Assembly (NCBI GenBank): GCA_900540705.1
Contig: UQGR01000002.1
Coordinates: 1 to 64,000 of the forward strand
Length of the DNA stretch: 64,000 bases
Direction: 5' to 3'
DNA from: an uncultured Mollicutes bacterium
Lineage (GTDB): Bacteria; Bacillota_I; Bacilli_A; Acholeplasmatales; Anaeroplasmataceae
Part shown: one piece after another, positions 33,491 through 42,300 of the stretch
How positions within the stretch are numbered: position 1 is the first letter of the stretch
How the letters are laid out: each line of letters begins with the position of its first letter
Made by a program: the position numbers and the translations under genes
Notes under the pieces: generated by a model
What the model was told of the DNA's origin: nothing
What the model saw: only the letters and a program-made list of their open reading frames with translations
The model's database searches: none

Positions 33491-34356
33491 TAGACAGCCA
33501 CCTTTCCCTTAATTCCTTTATAAGGATCATAATCTAACAATTCAAAATCCTCAAATTTAAAATCATATATGGAACGAACCTCTGGATTGATTCTCATCCT
33601 CGGTAAGGCTCTAGGTGTGCGCTTTAATTGCCGATCAATTTGTTCTAAATGATTTAGATATATATGAGCATCTCCAATCGTATGAACAAAATCCCCTAGC
33701 TCTAATCCACAGACCTGAGCAATCATCATCGTAAATAGCGCATAGCTAGCTATATTAAAAGGAACGCCTAAAAACACGTCAGCACTTCTTTGATATAGCT
33801 GGCAGGACAATCGATTTTGATTCACATAAAATTGCATAAAACAATGACAAGGAGGAAGCGCCATACCACTGATTTCAGCAGGATTCCAGGCTGATATAAT
33901 CAGTCTTCTTGAGGTAGGATTTTGCTGAATCTGTTGAATTAACTCCTCTAGCTGGTCAACACCACCGAAGTTACGCCACTGCTTACCATAGACCGGTCCT
34001 AGATTTCCCCAGGTTCTTGCAAAGGCTTCATCCTGTTTGATTTTCTCTGCGAATTCCTCAATGGTTTCTCCCTGATATTCCTTTGATTTTTGGTAAGCTG
34101 CATAGGGCCAATCATTCCAAATTCTAACATCATGGTCGACCAAATACTTTATATTAGTATCCCCTGAAATGAACCATAATAATTCATGAATAATACTTTT
34201 TAAATGGACACGCTTTGTCGTCAAAAGAGGAAAGCCCTCATTTAAGTCAAAACGCATCTGATACCCAAAATAGGATATTGTACCTGTCCCTGTTCTATCT
34301 TCTTTTTTTATTCCCTTTTCAAGGATAGTTTTACACAATTCTAAATACTGCTTCAT
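33490..34356 (-). CDS. thyA: Thymidylate synthase
   Basis: Makes dTMP from dUMP using methylene-tetrahydrofolate. The catalytic Cys lies in [13 protein letters not shown] near residue 168, with [10 protein letters not shown] upstream and the dUMP-binding [17 protein letters not shown] downstream. Length 288 is near the 279 of the long Bacillus form. First gene of a nine-gene run ending at the MATE exporter, with a strong promoter at 34376-34404. Confidence 0.98.
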   Translation of the reverse strand: MKQYLELCKTILEKGIKKEDRTGTGTISYFGYQMRFDLNEGFPLLTTKRVHLKSIIHELLWFISGDTNIKYLVDHDVRIWNDWPYAAYQKSKEYQGETIEEFAEKIKQDEAFARTWGNLGPVYGKQWRNFGGVDQLEELIQQIQQNPTSRRLIISAWNPAEISGMALPPCHCFMQFYVNQNRLSCQLYQRSADVFLGVPFNIASYALFTMMIAQVCGLELGDFVHTIGDAHIYLNHLEQIDRQLKRTPRALPRMRINPEVRSIYDFKFEDFELLDYDPYKGIKGKVAV

Positions 34357-34375
34357 AAATAATCACCTATCTTTT

Positions 34376-34404
34376 ATTATACAAAAAATATGACATTTTT
34401 TCAA
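34376..34404 (-). promoter_or_regulatory. Sigma-A promoter of the thyA operon
   Basis: Minus strand TTGAAA, 17-nt spacer, TATAAT. Confidence 0.8.
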
Positions 34405-34425
34405 CAAGGAATACGGACAGAACAA

Positions 34426-34459
34426 GAAAAAAGCAGGTTCTAATCCTTCAGACCTGCTT
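34426..34459 (-). terminator. Terminator of the lipoprotein gene
   Basis: Minus strand AAGCAGGT/ACCTGCTT stem with a 13-nt loop, then TTTTTTC. Confidence 0.85.
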
Positions 34460-34478
34460 CCAAACTTTTCTATTTTTT

Positions 34479-34841
34479 TTATTTTCCCTTTAAATCATCG
34501 GCTGTAATTTTCCGATAGGATGCTGCGGTTGCATTCTTGTTCAAAATTGTAATAACAATTCCTTCAACATCCTCGCCAGCATCAACCTTTTCCTTTATTT
34601 GATCTAATGAGGTACAGCCCTTAACTGCAATAACTAAACCGGAATTTAATAAAAGAATTTCAACGGCTTCATCTCCTAAATCCTTTCTTACCTGATCTAA
34701 GGTGATGTATACACCGTCATCGTCCTTTGCCTCCTCATTGATCTTGTCTGCATAGCTTTGAGATACGTTAGAGCATCCTACTAAAAGAACAATTCCTAAG
34801 CACGCAAAACAAGCAACTAAGGCCTTCCAAAGCTTTTTCAT
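34479..34841 (-). CDS. Small predicted lipoprotein
   Basis: A 120-residue protein with a lipoprotein signal: basic start, hydrophobic core and lipobox LVGC with the lipidated Cys at residue 23. The mature part is small, with a Lys/Glu-rich start and an alternating strand-helix pattern. I recognise no family. It has its own promoter and terminator between the thyA and yqe units. Confidence 0.75.
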   Translation of the reverse strand: MKKLWKALVACFACLGIVLLVGCSNVSQSYADKINEEAKDDDGVYITLDQVRKDLGDEAVEILLLNSGLVIAVKGCTSLDQIKEKVDAGEDVEGIVITILNKNATAASYRKITADDLKGK

Positions 34842-34878
34842 AATATTCTCCTTTCTACTTTAGTATCTTGTATATTAT

Positions 34879-34906
34879 ATTATAGCATATTTAAAAAAGA
34901 TTGCAA
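34879..34906 (-). promoter_or_regulatory. Promoter of the lipoprotein gene
   Basis: Minus strand TTGCAA, 16-nt spacer, TATAAT preceded by TGC, the same layout as the rpsO promoter. Confidence 0.75.
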
Positions 34907-34911
34907 TTCCT

Positions 34912-35244
34912 TTAAATTTCAATTTTTGTACAAGGTATATCTAAATATATCTTTTCTAAAGCGAAATGCTCACGTTCTTCCTTAGTAAAGATAGAAACAA
35001 TGATATCATTTAAATCAATCAATACCCAAGGACTCTGTTCTCCTTCGATTCCTCTTACTGCATAGCCCTCCTTTAGAGCGCCCTCTTTAATGTAGGAAAC
35101 TCCTGCCTGTGCCTGTCGCTCAGAATCTACACTCGCAATGATCATCTCATCAAAGAATGGAGAATATCCCTTCATATCATAATCTAAAATATTTGTAGCC
35201 TTAACCTTTCCAAGGCTATCTAAAATAATCTCTCTTAATGTCAT
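34912..35244 (-). CDS. rsfS: Ribosome silencing factor RsfS
   Basis: Binds L14 on the 50S subunit and prevents joining with 30S during starvation. The 110 residues carry the family strings KATNILDYDM, FDEMIIASVDSERQ and GEQSPWVLIDLNDIIVSIF. It overlaps the yqeK stop by 4 bases and is the last gene of the yqe cluster. Confidence 0.95.
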   Translation of the reverse strand: MTLREIILDSLGKVKATNILDYDMKGYSPFFDEMIIASVDSERQAQAGVSYIKEGALKEGYAVRGIEGEQSPWVLIDLNDIIVSIFTKEEREHFALEKIYLDIPCTKIEI

Positions 35245-35816
35245 AACTCACATAATCCTTCATAATATTTTAAGACCTCAAACTGTAAAGGGTGAGGCTC
35301 TAACCCCTTTTTCTCGATAAACGCAATCGTAAATTTTGTAGACTCATAGATTGCCTTATAGAATTTACCTGATAATAGTATTTCTCTACAAGCGACACAA
35401 TTTGCATATTTTCGATTCTTTTCTGTATAATCACTAATCAAAATAATTTCCTCTAAGTGAGACATAGATAAACGGCCAAACACGTGATTGCGGATGGCTA
35501 GATAAATATCCTCATCGTTCCCTACATATTTTCTATAATACTCAGCAGAGGCGTAGGAATGATAGAGTACTGGATACTTTTCACACTCTGTGATATCCTG
35601 TTCTGTTATCAAGCCTCTCTGTTGTTCTAAGGAGTCATACTTGCAAAAATCATGCAGTAGGGCTGCTATCTCGGCCTTACGCTTATCCACTCCATAAAGC
35701 TTAGCCAAGTGCTTGGCCATCTTGACAACTCCTGTAATGTGATGGTACCGATCCATATATTCCTTTGTTTTAAATTTTTTTCTAACGCTTTTTTTGATCT
35801 GTCCCAAGGATTGCAT
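35241..35816 (-). CDS. yqeK: HD-domain phosphohydrolase YqeK (Ap4A hydrolase family)
   Basis: A cytoplasmic HD-superfamily enzyme; characterised YqeK proteins split diadenosine tetraphosphate into two ADP. Metal ligands are visible in YHHITGVVKMA near residue 24 and in AALLHDFCKY near 52, with further His residues at NHVFGR and ISDYTEK. Length 191 is normal. In most Bacillota nadD precedes it; here it follows yqeH directly with a 35-base overlap. Confidence 0.93.
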   Translation of the reverse strand: MQSLGQIKKSVRKKFKTKEYMDRYHHITGVVKMAKHLAKLYGVDKRKAEIAALLHDFCKYDSLEQQRGLITEQDITECEKYPVLYHSYASAEYYRKYVGNDEDIYLAIRNHVFGRLSMSHLEEIILISDYTEKNRKYANCVACREILLSGKFYKAIYESTKFTIAFIEKKGLEPHPLQFEVLKYYEGLCEL

Positions 35817-36894
35817 CTGTCAAATACACCTCCGTCCCTAAAATGCTTTCTACTTCTACTCTAGCCTGGCCATTAATTTGAACAAAGCCAAAGCTAGAAA
35901 ACCAAATATCCTTTTTCCCATGGATTATAAATTCCTGCTTCTCATAGGCTAGCTTTTTCTTCTCCTCTAGGGTAGGAGGACATAAAAGAATTCCCGTCTG
36001 TTTTTTTAATAGTTCCTCCTTACGACTCGTTTTACTTCGGTGAATATAGAGGTTTCTTGAGGCATACACTGTTACAGAAACTACCGTACTACAGGTAAAG
36101 CTTAAGACAGCCAACCCACCCAAGTAGATGGAATTTCCATCTGTAATTTGATAGGTAATTGGCTTCAATTCAGTAGAAGGAATGATCTTTTTATAAGAAA
36201 CTGGCAATAGCTGATTCAAAACATCCCTTTCATTGATTAAGCCTGGTGTATCTACCAACGCACAATTATCCTCATAATAAGGGATTCTTATCTCCTTCAA
36301 AGTAGTGCCAGGAATGATGGAGGTAGCTATCACATCCTCCTCCCTGGAGGTAGTTCGCTTCAGCAAGGCATTAATGATACTAGATTTTCCAACATTGGCA
36401 CAGCCCACAAAATAGACGTCCCTGCCTCTTCTAGCTAAATCTATTGTTTCTATAAAATCATCCATAAAGCTTCCCTTTTTCGCAGAAGCTACTCCAATCG
36501 CCAAAACCTTAAAGGAGGCCTTCTGGCATTCCTTACTAATCCAGTCCACCACCTTGACTAGATTTGTACTTTTCGGTAATAGATCAATTTTATTGGCTAC
36601 TAGGATGACATCCTTATTTCTAAGTCTTTCAATCATCAGCTGGTGAAAAGTAGATTTAAAGGAAAAGATATCTACAATGAATACCATCAGAGCTTTTCTT
36701 TTCACAACAGCGTCTATCACATATTCATAATCTGCATTAGAGGCTACAATCTTTGGTAATTCGTTGTAGTGCTTCATCCGAAAACAACGTCTACAAAGAA
36801 CACTTTCCTCTGTCAAATTCGGGATAAACCCTGCCTTCGATTCCTCTTTATCCTGTAGTGTAGCACCACAGCCTATACATTTCTTAATTATCAT
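35782..36894 (-). CDS. yqeH: Ribosome biogenesis GTPase YqeH
   Basis: A circularly permuted GTPase needed for 30S assembly. The N-terminal zinc finger shows CIGCGATL and CRRCF (residues 5-8 and 34-37). The permuted order is visible: G4 ANKIDLLP near residue 105 precedes G1 GCANVGKSS near 165 and G3 DTPG near 215. The C-terminal domain binds rRNA. Length 370 is standard. It overlaps yqeG by 11 bases. Confidence 0.96.
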   Translation of the reverse strand: MIIKKCIGCGATLQDKEESKAGFIPNLTEESVLCRRCFRMKHYNELPKIVASNADYEYVIDAVVKRKALMVFIVDIFSFKSTFHQLMIERLRNKDVILVANKIDLLPKSTNLVKVVDWISKECQKASFKVLAIGVASAKKGSFMDDFIETIDLARRGRDVYFVGCANVGKSSIINALLKRTTSREEDVIATSIIPGTTLKEIRIPYYEDNCALVDTPGLINERDVLNQLLPVSYKKIIPSTELKPITYQITDGNSIYLGGLAVLSFTCSTVVSVTVYASRNLYIHRSKTSRKEELLKKQTGILLCPPTLEEKKKLAYEKQEFIIHGKKDIWFSSFGFVQINGQARVEVESILGTEVYLTDAILGTDQKKR

Positions 36895-37444
36895 GCTTAT
36901 CCCTCACATACTCCTCAAGTTTTTCCTGATATACCTTTGGATATTTTCTTTTTATTTTTTTTAGAAAATGTTCTTCTAGCTTGCGGTTGATTTTCGTAGG
37001 TAAGATTTCTGTCTTCTTATCAATGGCTTTGACTAAAACTGTCAGTACGCCTAGCCTTTTTGAGGCAAAGACATCTGTCATAACCTGATCCCCAATTTCC
37101 ATTATTTCAGCCTTGGCATAGGATTTAGAAGCCATTCGAATGGCTTTTTTGAGTCCAAATTTTGTTGGCTTTTTGGCAAACTTCACAAAGGGGAGCTCTA
37201 AAAGCCTTGCAAAATGCTCTACTCTATGCTTTCTTGAATTGGAAACGATGATAATTTCAAACCCCATCTGAGTCAAGCGGTTCTTCCAAGATATCAAAGC
37301 TTCGGTAGGGTCTGTACATTTATAAGAGATTAAGGTATTGTCTAAATCTGTAAGAATAAGTCTAATACCATCTGCATAGAGTTTATTGTATGGAATATCT
37401 TCTATAGTTTTGTAATAGTAGTCTGGAATTAGTTTTTTTATCAT
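36884..37444 (-). CDS. yqeG: HAD-superfamily phosphatase YqeG
   Basis: A HAD hydrolase of subfamily IIIA, regularly next to yqeH; the substrate is not firmly known. Motif I is LTDLDNTLISY near residue 30, motif II VSNSRK near 68, and motif III/IV lies in MEIGDQVMTDVFASK near 110. I chose ATG 37444 because GAGGT lies 8 nt upstream; a GTG at 37459 is the alternative. First gene of the yqeG-yqeH-yqeK-rsfS operon. Confidence 0.93.
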   Translation of the reverse strand: MIKKLIPDYYYKTIEDIPYNKLYADGIRLILTDLDNTLISYKCTDPTEALISWKNRLTQMGFEIIIVSNSRKHRVEHFARLLELPFVKFAKKPTKFGLKKAIRMASKSYAKAEIMEIGDQVMTDVFASKRLGVLTVLVKAIDKKTEILPTKINRKLEEHFLKKIKRKYPKVYQEKLEEYVRDKHDN

Positions 37445-37464
37445 AATTGAATACCTCACAAATC

Positions 37465-37493
37465 ATTATACATTATTTCCATAATCTTTTAAA
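37465..37493 (-). promoter_or_regulatory. Promoter of the yqe operon
   Basis: Minus strand TTTAAA, 17-nt spacer, TATAAT. It lies in the 64-bp space shared with the divergent sigK gene. Confidence 0.65.
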
Positions 37494-37508
37494 TAAAGGA
37501 GTTTTAAA

Positions 37509-38168
37509 ATGTTGTTTTTCTTGCTTCCACTTTTTGGGGCAATAAAAAGTGAGTCTTATCCCCAAAAATTGTCTGATGAGGAGGAAAAAATGTATTTAGA
37601 GCGCTTTGCTGCTACTAAGGATGAAACAGCAAGAGCGAAGCTGATTGAGCATAATTTAAGACTAGTCGCTCATATCGCCAAAAAGTATGAAAATACCCAG
37701 GAGGATAAGGATGATATCCTCTCTATTGGTATCATAGGTCTAATGAAGGCCGTAGATTCTTACCAAATCACAGCCAATAACAAGCTAGCAACCTATGCTG
37801 CCAGGTGTATTGAAAATGAAATTTTGATGCATCTTCGTGCGAATAAAAATAAAAGGAATCTCATCTACCTGCAATCCCCTGTTGCAATGGATAAGGATGG
37901 AAATGAGGTTGAGCTTTTAGATTTAATTGAAGACAAAAATGTCGATATCATGGCTGCTTATGAAAAGAAAGCCATCCAGCAGGATTTAACTGAGGCACTG
38001 AAAAGCTTAAATAGCCGAGAATACGAAATCATATCAAGACGCTATGGAATTGGCAGAAATAGTCAAACTCAAAAGGAAATAGCTAAGGATATGAGTATCT
38101 CTAGAAGCTATGTTTCTCGAATCGAAAAACGTGCCTTACTCAAATTATATTTTCTACTTAAAAAATAG
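37509..38168 (+). CDS. sigK: RNA polymerase sigma-K factor (late mother-cell sporulation)
   Basis: Directs late mother-cell genes for spore cortex and coat. The 219 residues carry family blocks almost unchanged: IEHNLRLVAHIAKKYENT (region 2), LATYAARCIENEILMHLRA and, in region 4, KEIAKDMSISRSYVSRIEKR. The gene is intact, without the skin-type insertion found in some strains. The hydrophobic leader before YPQKLS is only 16 residues, against 27 in Bacillus subtilis, so any pro-sequence is very short. AAAGGAG lies 8 nt before the ATG. No clear sigma-E promoter was found in the short upstream space. Confidence 0.95.
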   Translation: MLFFLLPLFGAIKSESYPQKLSDEEEKMYLERFAATKDETARAKLIEHNLRLVAHIAKKYENTQEDKDDILSIGIIGLMKAVDSYQITANNKLATYAARCIENEILMHLRANKNKRNLIYLQSPVAMDKDGNEVELLDLIEDKNVDIMAAYEKKAIQQDLTEALKSLNSREYEIISRRYGIGRNSQTQKEIAKDMSISRSYVSRIEKRALLKLYFLLKK

Positions 38169-38188
38169 GACACCTTAAAAGTGTCCTA
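38166..38188. terminator. Bidirectional terminator between sigK and greA
   Basis: An 8-bp stem TAGGACAC/GTGTCCTA including the sigK stop codon. Leftward it is followed by TTTTTT, rightward by AAATTTATTTT. Confidence 0.8.
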
Positions 38189-38192
38189 AAAT

Positions 38193-38642
38193 TTATTTTA
38201 ATTCAAGAAGCTCAACCTTTAATTCTTTACCATTTTCTGTAGATACATGGAAAATATCGCCCACCTTGTGACCTATAACAGCCTTGCCAAGGGGAGAATC
38301 ATTAGAAATCTTACCTGCAAATGGATCAGCCTCTATGGTACCAACAATCTGGAAGGTAGCTGTCTTTTTTAAATCAACATACCGTACAGTAACTGTATTT
38401 ACATCCATGATTCTGGCATGCTTTAATATATTTTCTATTTCCAGAATTCTAGCTTCAATATTAGCCTGTTGTTCTCTCGCGGAGGAGTAATCTGCATTCT
38501 CAGACAAATCTCCCTGTTCGCGGGCCTCCTTGATGGCTTCTCTAATCTGGATTCTATCTACTGTTTTTAACTTTTCTAATTCTTGCTTTAAGGCATCAGC
38601 ACCTGCCCTAGATAATTCAAATACTTCTTCTTTATTAATCAT
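38193..38642 (-). CDS. greA: Transcription elongation factor GreA
   Basis: Rescues backtracked RNA polymerase by stimulating transcript cleavage. The N-terminal coiled coil carries the acidic tip GDLSENADYSSAREQQA near residue 43. The C-terminal domain has the family block ISNDSPLGKAVIGHKVGD. At 149 residues it is slightly shorter than the usual 157. Single-gene unit with a good promoter. Confidence 0.97.
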   Translation of the reverse strand: MINKEEVFELSRAGADALKQELEKLKTVDRIQIREAIKEAREQGDLSENADYSSAREQQANIEARILEIENILKHARIMDVNTVTVRYVDLKKTATFQIVGTIEADPFAGKISNDSPLGKAVIGHKVGDIFHVSTENGKELKVELLELK

Positions 38643-38674
38643 GTTCTGATTACCTCCGTTTGTTACGCTTATTT

Positions 38675-38703
38675 ATTATACCTAAAAAGTGTTTAAAAAT
38701 CAA
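38675..38703 (-). promoter_or_regulatory. Sigma-A promoter of greA
   Basis: Minus strand TTGATT, 17-nt spacer, TATAAT. Confidence 0.75.
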
Positions 38704-38726
38704 CAAAAATTTAAGCTTTTTCGTAT

Positions 38727-39395
38727 CTAGTATTTTTCATTGTATTTGATGGAACGAAGCTCCTTTTGAATCTGCTTATAGGAGGGATATCTTTCCTCTA
38801 AATAGGCGTAGAACTGCTCCTGATGATTTTGATATTTAAAATGTGCACATTCATGGTAAAGAACCGATAGAATATACTTTAGGTCATATTTTGCTAATCG
38901 ACTAGCCAGTATTATCCTTTTCTTCTTTGGAAAGCATTCCCCATAATAGCCCTTGACATTCTTATAATCGAACTGAATTGGAAAATTCAAATCAAATTTT
39001 TTAAATATGTCCTCTCCGTAGGTTTCGACAATATTTTTTAATGCCACATTGTACAATAGCTCTACTGACTTACCAATCAGGTCAGGATGTGGGGCTTCAA
39101 CAATGATCTTCTCCTCTATAATATAGGAATTTATGGCATCGGATGGATGATATTCTAGGGTATAAATTTTTCCTAAAAAGTGAATTCTATCTTCTACTTT
39201 ATCAGATTCCTGCATAAGCTTCCTTATAGAATTAAAATTGTGGTCAATCATATCCTTTATACTAAACTGAGTCAGTCTAGTAGGCGTTGTAATGGTTATG
39301 ATACCCTCTTTTACTCGCAAATATATTCTTCGGTTATATCGCTTATGTATGACGTTTACCTTAAAGTCAATACCGCGAACTGTAACTATAATCAA
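38727..39395 (-). CDS. YgjP-like (DUF45) zinc metallopeptidase-domain protein
   Basis: A 222-residue protein of the YgjP/M48-like group, often near restriction or stress genes but of unknown substrate. The zinc motif HECAH (family HExxH) lies in VLYHECAHFKYQNHQEQFY near residue 185, with the third ligand in the downstream NH. The N-terminal strand region and the YYGECFPKKKRIIL block are family-typical. I chose a TTG at 39395 because GGTGGTGAT lies directly upstream; the longer frame enters the divergent gene. Confidence 0.85.
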   Translation of the reverse strand: MIIVTVRGIDFKVNVIHKRYNRRIYLRVKEGIITITTPTRLTQFSIKDMIDHNFNSIRKLMQESDKVEDRIHFLGKIYTLEYHPSDAINSYIIEEKIIVEAPHPDLIGKSVELLYNVALKNIVETYGEDIFKKFDLNFPIQFDYKNVKGYYGECFPKKKRIILASRLAKYDLKYILSVLYHECAHFKYQNHQEQFYAYLEERYPSYKQIQKELRSIKYNEKY

Positions 39396-39423
39396 ACTAT
39401 CACCACCAGAAAGGAATTTTACT

Positions 39424-39741
39424 ATGCTCAAAGCAAATACGACAATCTCAGAGGTTTTTATGCAATCCCTCAATAATGCATATGGCTCAAAATATAATTT
39501 TGAAAAGGAATTGGTCTATAAGGCCTATCAATATGGAAACAAGGGTCGTCTATACTTTGGTATCAATCGACTTTTAAATTTCACCATGTATCCAGCCTCA
39601 ATGAAGGAGGAAAACACTTCAGCAATTCCTCTATTAGAATGTAATTTAGATATCTGTGATATCAGTAATTTCATTGAGGACATTGACTATTCAAAGCTCT
39701 CTCATGCTTACCTACAGATTAGGAACTTAATTGAGTCTTAA
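39424..39741 (+). CDS. Hypothetical 105-residue protein
   Basis: I do not recognise this protein. It starts 28 bases from the divergent YgjP gene, with AAAGGA 8 nt before the ATG and a TATAAT at 39387-39392 upstream. It is mixed alpha/beta with no membrane span and a helix-rich acidic C-terminus. Its last 15 bases overlap the convergent U32 gene. An open frame reaching further upstream is antisense to the peptidase gene and not used. Confidence 0.55.
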   Translation: MLKANTTISEVFMQSLNNAYGSKYNFEKELVYKAYQYGNKGRLYFGINRLLNFTMYPASMKEENTSAIPLLECNLDICDISNFIEDIDYSKLSHAYLQIRNLIES

Positions 39742-40905
39742 TAAATCATATTTTTCTAAGGGAGCATCAATTTCAATGGTTAAAAGCTGTCTTGGATGTC
39801 TTGCAGCATCTAGCAAATTGCCCTCTTTATCATAAATATCGGAAATGGAAACCACCATTGTATGATTTGGACCAAATACCTCAAGGCTACTATTTGGAAG
39901 AAAGAAATTTCTCTGCTCAATCGTAGCTTTTTTTGTTTTTGGGTCATAGTCTAAAACAATACCTACAAAATCTTTACTTGGAAGGGTTAGGTTCAAATCA
40001 TAAAGCTGCTCCTTTATGGTAGGCATTCCTAAAAGAAAGCCTGTAGAGGTCAACCGATTTTCCGCCTTACTCATCATTGCTTCATAGTAGGAAAAATCCT
40101 TTAAGCAATTCTTTTTTACATCATCAATTAACGTCCGGTACGTCTTTACAATGGTTGCGATATAGTGAAGGCTCTTCATTCTTCCTTCTATCTTAAAAGA
40201 ATTTATATTTAGCTTCATCAGCTCTGGAATCACGCGTATCGCACATAAATCCTTACTGCTCATCGCAAAATAATCGCCTTCTGGATTCAGCTTTTCTTCA
40301 CCTACATATAGATCATAATTCCACCGACAGCTATGTGCACAGCCTCCACGATTCGCATCTCGATTGGTCATATTATTGGAAAGCATACATCTTCCAGAGT
40401 AGGAAACACACATTCCCCCATGAATAAAGACCTCTAAATCGGTAGAAACCTGAGAACGAATCTGCTTAATTTCCTCTAGGGTTAGTTCTCTTGCCAAGAC
40501 AACTCGCTTGACTCCTAGCTCTTCAAAAAATTGGACTGCTTCTGCGTTTAGTACAGAAACCTGGGTAGAGACATGAGCCTCCATTGAGGTATGCTCTACT
40601 ACCATCTTTAAAATGGTAATAGAGGAGGCAATAATACAATCTACCCCAGCAGCTTCCAGTGCTCTTAGGTAATCCAAAATATCTGTTGTATCTGCCTCAT
40701 GCATCACAATATTGCAGGTCACATGAACCTTGGCGTGATGTGCATGGGCAAACGTACAACCCTCTTTAATATCCTCTAATGTAAAATTAGAGGCTCTAGA
40801 ACGAAGAGAAAAGCGTAAGCCTCCTATGAAAACGGCATCTGCTCCATAAAGGACAGCAATCTTAAGTTTTTCTAAATCTCCTGCAGGAGCCAAAAGCTCA
40901 AACAT
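39727..40905 (-). CDS. Peptidase U32-family protein (TrhP/YrrO type, tRNA hydroxylation)
   Basis: U32 proteins of this pair take part in 5-hydroxyuridine formation at tRNA position 34 in Bacillus and Escherichia coli, and carry an iron-sulfur centre. The start ELLAPAGDLEKLKIAVLYGADA is family-typical. The conserved Cys-rich block GMCVSYSGRCMLSN and GGCAHSCRW lies at about residues 163-193. Length 392 is normal for the longer partner (YrrO). It is the last gene of the six-gene ftsY operon and follows its shorter partner with no gap. Confidence 0.88.
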   Translation of the reverse strand: MFELLAPAGDLEKLKIAVLYGADAVFIGGLRFSLRSRASNFTLEDIKEGCTFAHAHHAKVHVTCNIVMHEADTTDILDYLRALEAAGVDCIIASSITILKMVVEHTSMEAHVSTQVSVLNAEAVQFFEELGVKRVVLARELTLEEIKQIRSQVSTDLEVFIHGGMCVSYSGRCMLSNNMTNRDANRGGCAHSCRWNYDLYVGEEKLNPEGDYFAMSSKDLCAIRVIPELMKLNINSFKIEGRMKSLHYIATIVKTYRTLIDDVKKNCLKDFSYYEAMMSKAENRLTSTGFLLGMPTIKEQLYDLNLTLPSKDFVGIVLDYDPKTKKATIEQRNFFLPNSSLEVFGPNHTMVVSISDIYDKEGNLLDAARHPRQLLTIEIDAPLEKYDLLRLN

Positions 40906-41739
40906 TTAGAATTCCTCCTTATTATAGACGGTATCCTTATAGGAAAATCCATCTGAGGTTTTAAGATTCAAAAGGGTAAATTTCTCTAAGGCTAAAGAAA
41001 GATCGGCTCCCTGTAGCACAGCTTTAAAAAGCTTAACTACCTCTATATACCTTTCAAAATCTAGATTATCGCGATTTAAGAATGCGTAATCCACCTTAAG
41101 TGTAGTCAGCTCCTTCAAAAGAGAAAGGTAGTACCCTCGATAAATGTAGGTACCATGCTCTGTCTCCTGGATAGGTAAGATGTCTTTCCGTGTTGTTTCC
41201 CTTAAAACCATCGGCTGACCTTTAGAAATTGTTTTTTCAACCTTTTCTGCATATAAGGAAACTAGCTGTCGTCTAGAGTACAGCATCAATCGGGAGCCAA
41301 ACACTTGATAAAAGCTTCGTATCTTAGATGCTTCAATAATCTGGTTTACATCTGCAATAGGAATTTCATTACTAAGACCAAGGGCTAAAAAGCCATAGGA
41401 ATAGTATTCCTTGGCATCTAAGTGATTTGTAATCATAGTCACAGGATCATAGATGACCTGCTGAATATAGCCCAATCGTTTCAAAAGATGGGCTAGTCCA
41501 AGATCCGTAATATAAAAGATACATTCCTTCAAAGGAAGCTCCTTTAGCTTAGCTTCAAATGGCTCTAGCTCAAAGGGCGGCATCATCTGAAAATAGCTTA
41601 AAATGGGTGTGATTTTATTGCTAATAAGCTCCTCTATGGTCTCCTTTGAAATTAAATCCTCTTCTAGCATCACATACTTAGTATAGCCCTGAAGCTGTTT
41701 TATCTCGCTTAATTTATGAATTTTACAAACCAGCTCCAT
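40906..41739 (-). CDS. U32-family partner protein (YrrN type)
   Basis: A 277-residue relative of U32 proteins, shorter and without the Cys-rich block of its neighbour. It has the barrel-like alternating pattern and the string VDYAFLNRDNLDF near the end. In Bacillus, yrrN and yrrO are adjacent in the same way, so the two probably work together in tRNA hydroxylation. Start ATG 41739 follows GAGGAAT. It overlaps the kinase gene upstream by 17 bases. Confidence 0.7.
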   Translation of the reverse strand: MELVCKIHKLSEIKQLQGYTKYVMLEEDLISKETIEELISNKITPILSYFQMMPPFELEPFEAKLKELPLKECIFYITDLGLAHLLKRLGYIQQVIYDPVTMITNHLDAKEYYSYGFLALGLSNEIPIADVNQIIEASKIRSFYQVFGSRLMLYSRRQLVSLYAEKVEKTISKGQPMVLRETTRKDILPIQETEHGTYIYRGYYLSLLKELTTLKVDYAFLNRDNLDFERYIEVVKLFKAVLQGADLSLALEKFTLLNLKTSDGFSYKDTVYNKEEF

Positions 41740-42250
41740 ATTCCTCAACTCCTAGCTTTTTTAAATATAGTTCCAAAGCCTTCCGATTTTTAAAGATAAT
41801 GCCCGTCTTTGCCGATGTCGTAAGTTTAGTAAGATATTTTCTCTTTTTTCTTTTTCTTCCTTTATAAAAAACATGCCAAAGAAAATCTAAATCTAGTTTC
41901 TCTTCACAGCCAATCGCCATATCCGGTCTAGTTTTATTTTTATAAGCTTTATATCGATGAATTACACTTCTTAAGCAGGTAAATCGATTGTAGTTTAAAA
42001 ATAAAATTATATCTGCTTCTAAAAAACGCTCAGGAACATGCTTTGTGTAGTTTCCTTCAATAATCCAATTCTCATGCTGCCGCATAAAGTCTTGAATCAG
42101 TCCATGAAATTCCTCTTTTTTTCGTTCTACCCAGTTTGGTAAGAACCAGATAGAATCTAAATGCAAGAGGGGAAGCTGATAAAACTCTGAAAGTCTTCTG
42201 GCCAAGGTAGATTTTCCTGAACCAGACCAGCCTAGAATCACAATTTTCAT
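41723..42250 (-). CDS. P-loop kinase, adenylate kinase-like (FlaR/topology-modulation type)
   Basis: A 175-residue protein with the Walker A loop GWSGSGKST at residues 7-15 and the strings LPLLHLDSIWFLPNW and WIIEGNY, typical of the small kinases often annotated as DNA topology modulation protein. The true substrate is unknown. A very basic stretch (RKRKKRKY) lies near residue 130. ATG 42250 has AGGAGGGG upstream. It is inside the ftsY operon, 50 bases after ffh. Confidence 0.82.
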   Translation of the reverse strand: MKIVILGWSGSGKSTLARRLSEFYQLPLLHLDSIWFLPNWVERKKEEFHGLIQDFMRQHENWIIEGNYTKHVPERFLEADIILFLNYNRFTCLRSVIHRYKAYKNKTRPDMAIGCEEKLDLDFLWHVFYKGRKRKKRKYLTKLTTSAKTGIIFKNRKALELYLKKLGVEEYGAGL

Positions 42251-42300
42251 ACATTCCCCTCCTTTAAAGCGGTAAAAACCCATGATGTAACATGGATTTT

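Noticed and set aside
39292..39423. Upstream extension of the 105-residue gene
   Set aside because: This part is antisense to the YgjP-like gene, and a good ribosome site supports the ATG at 39424.
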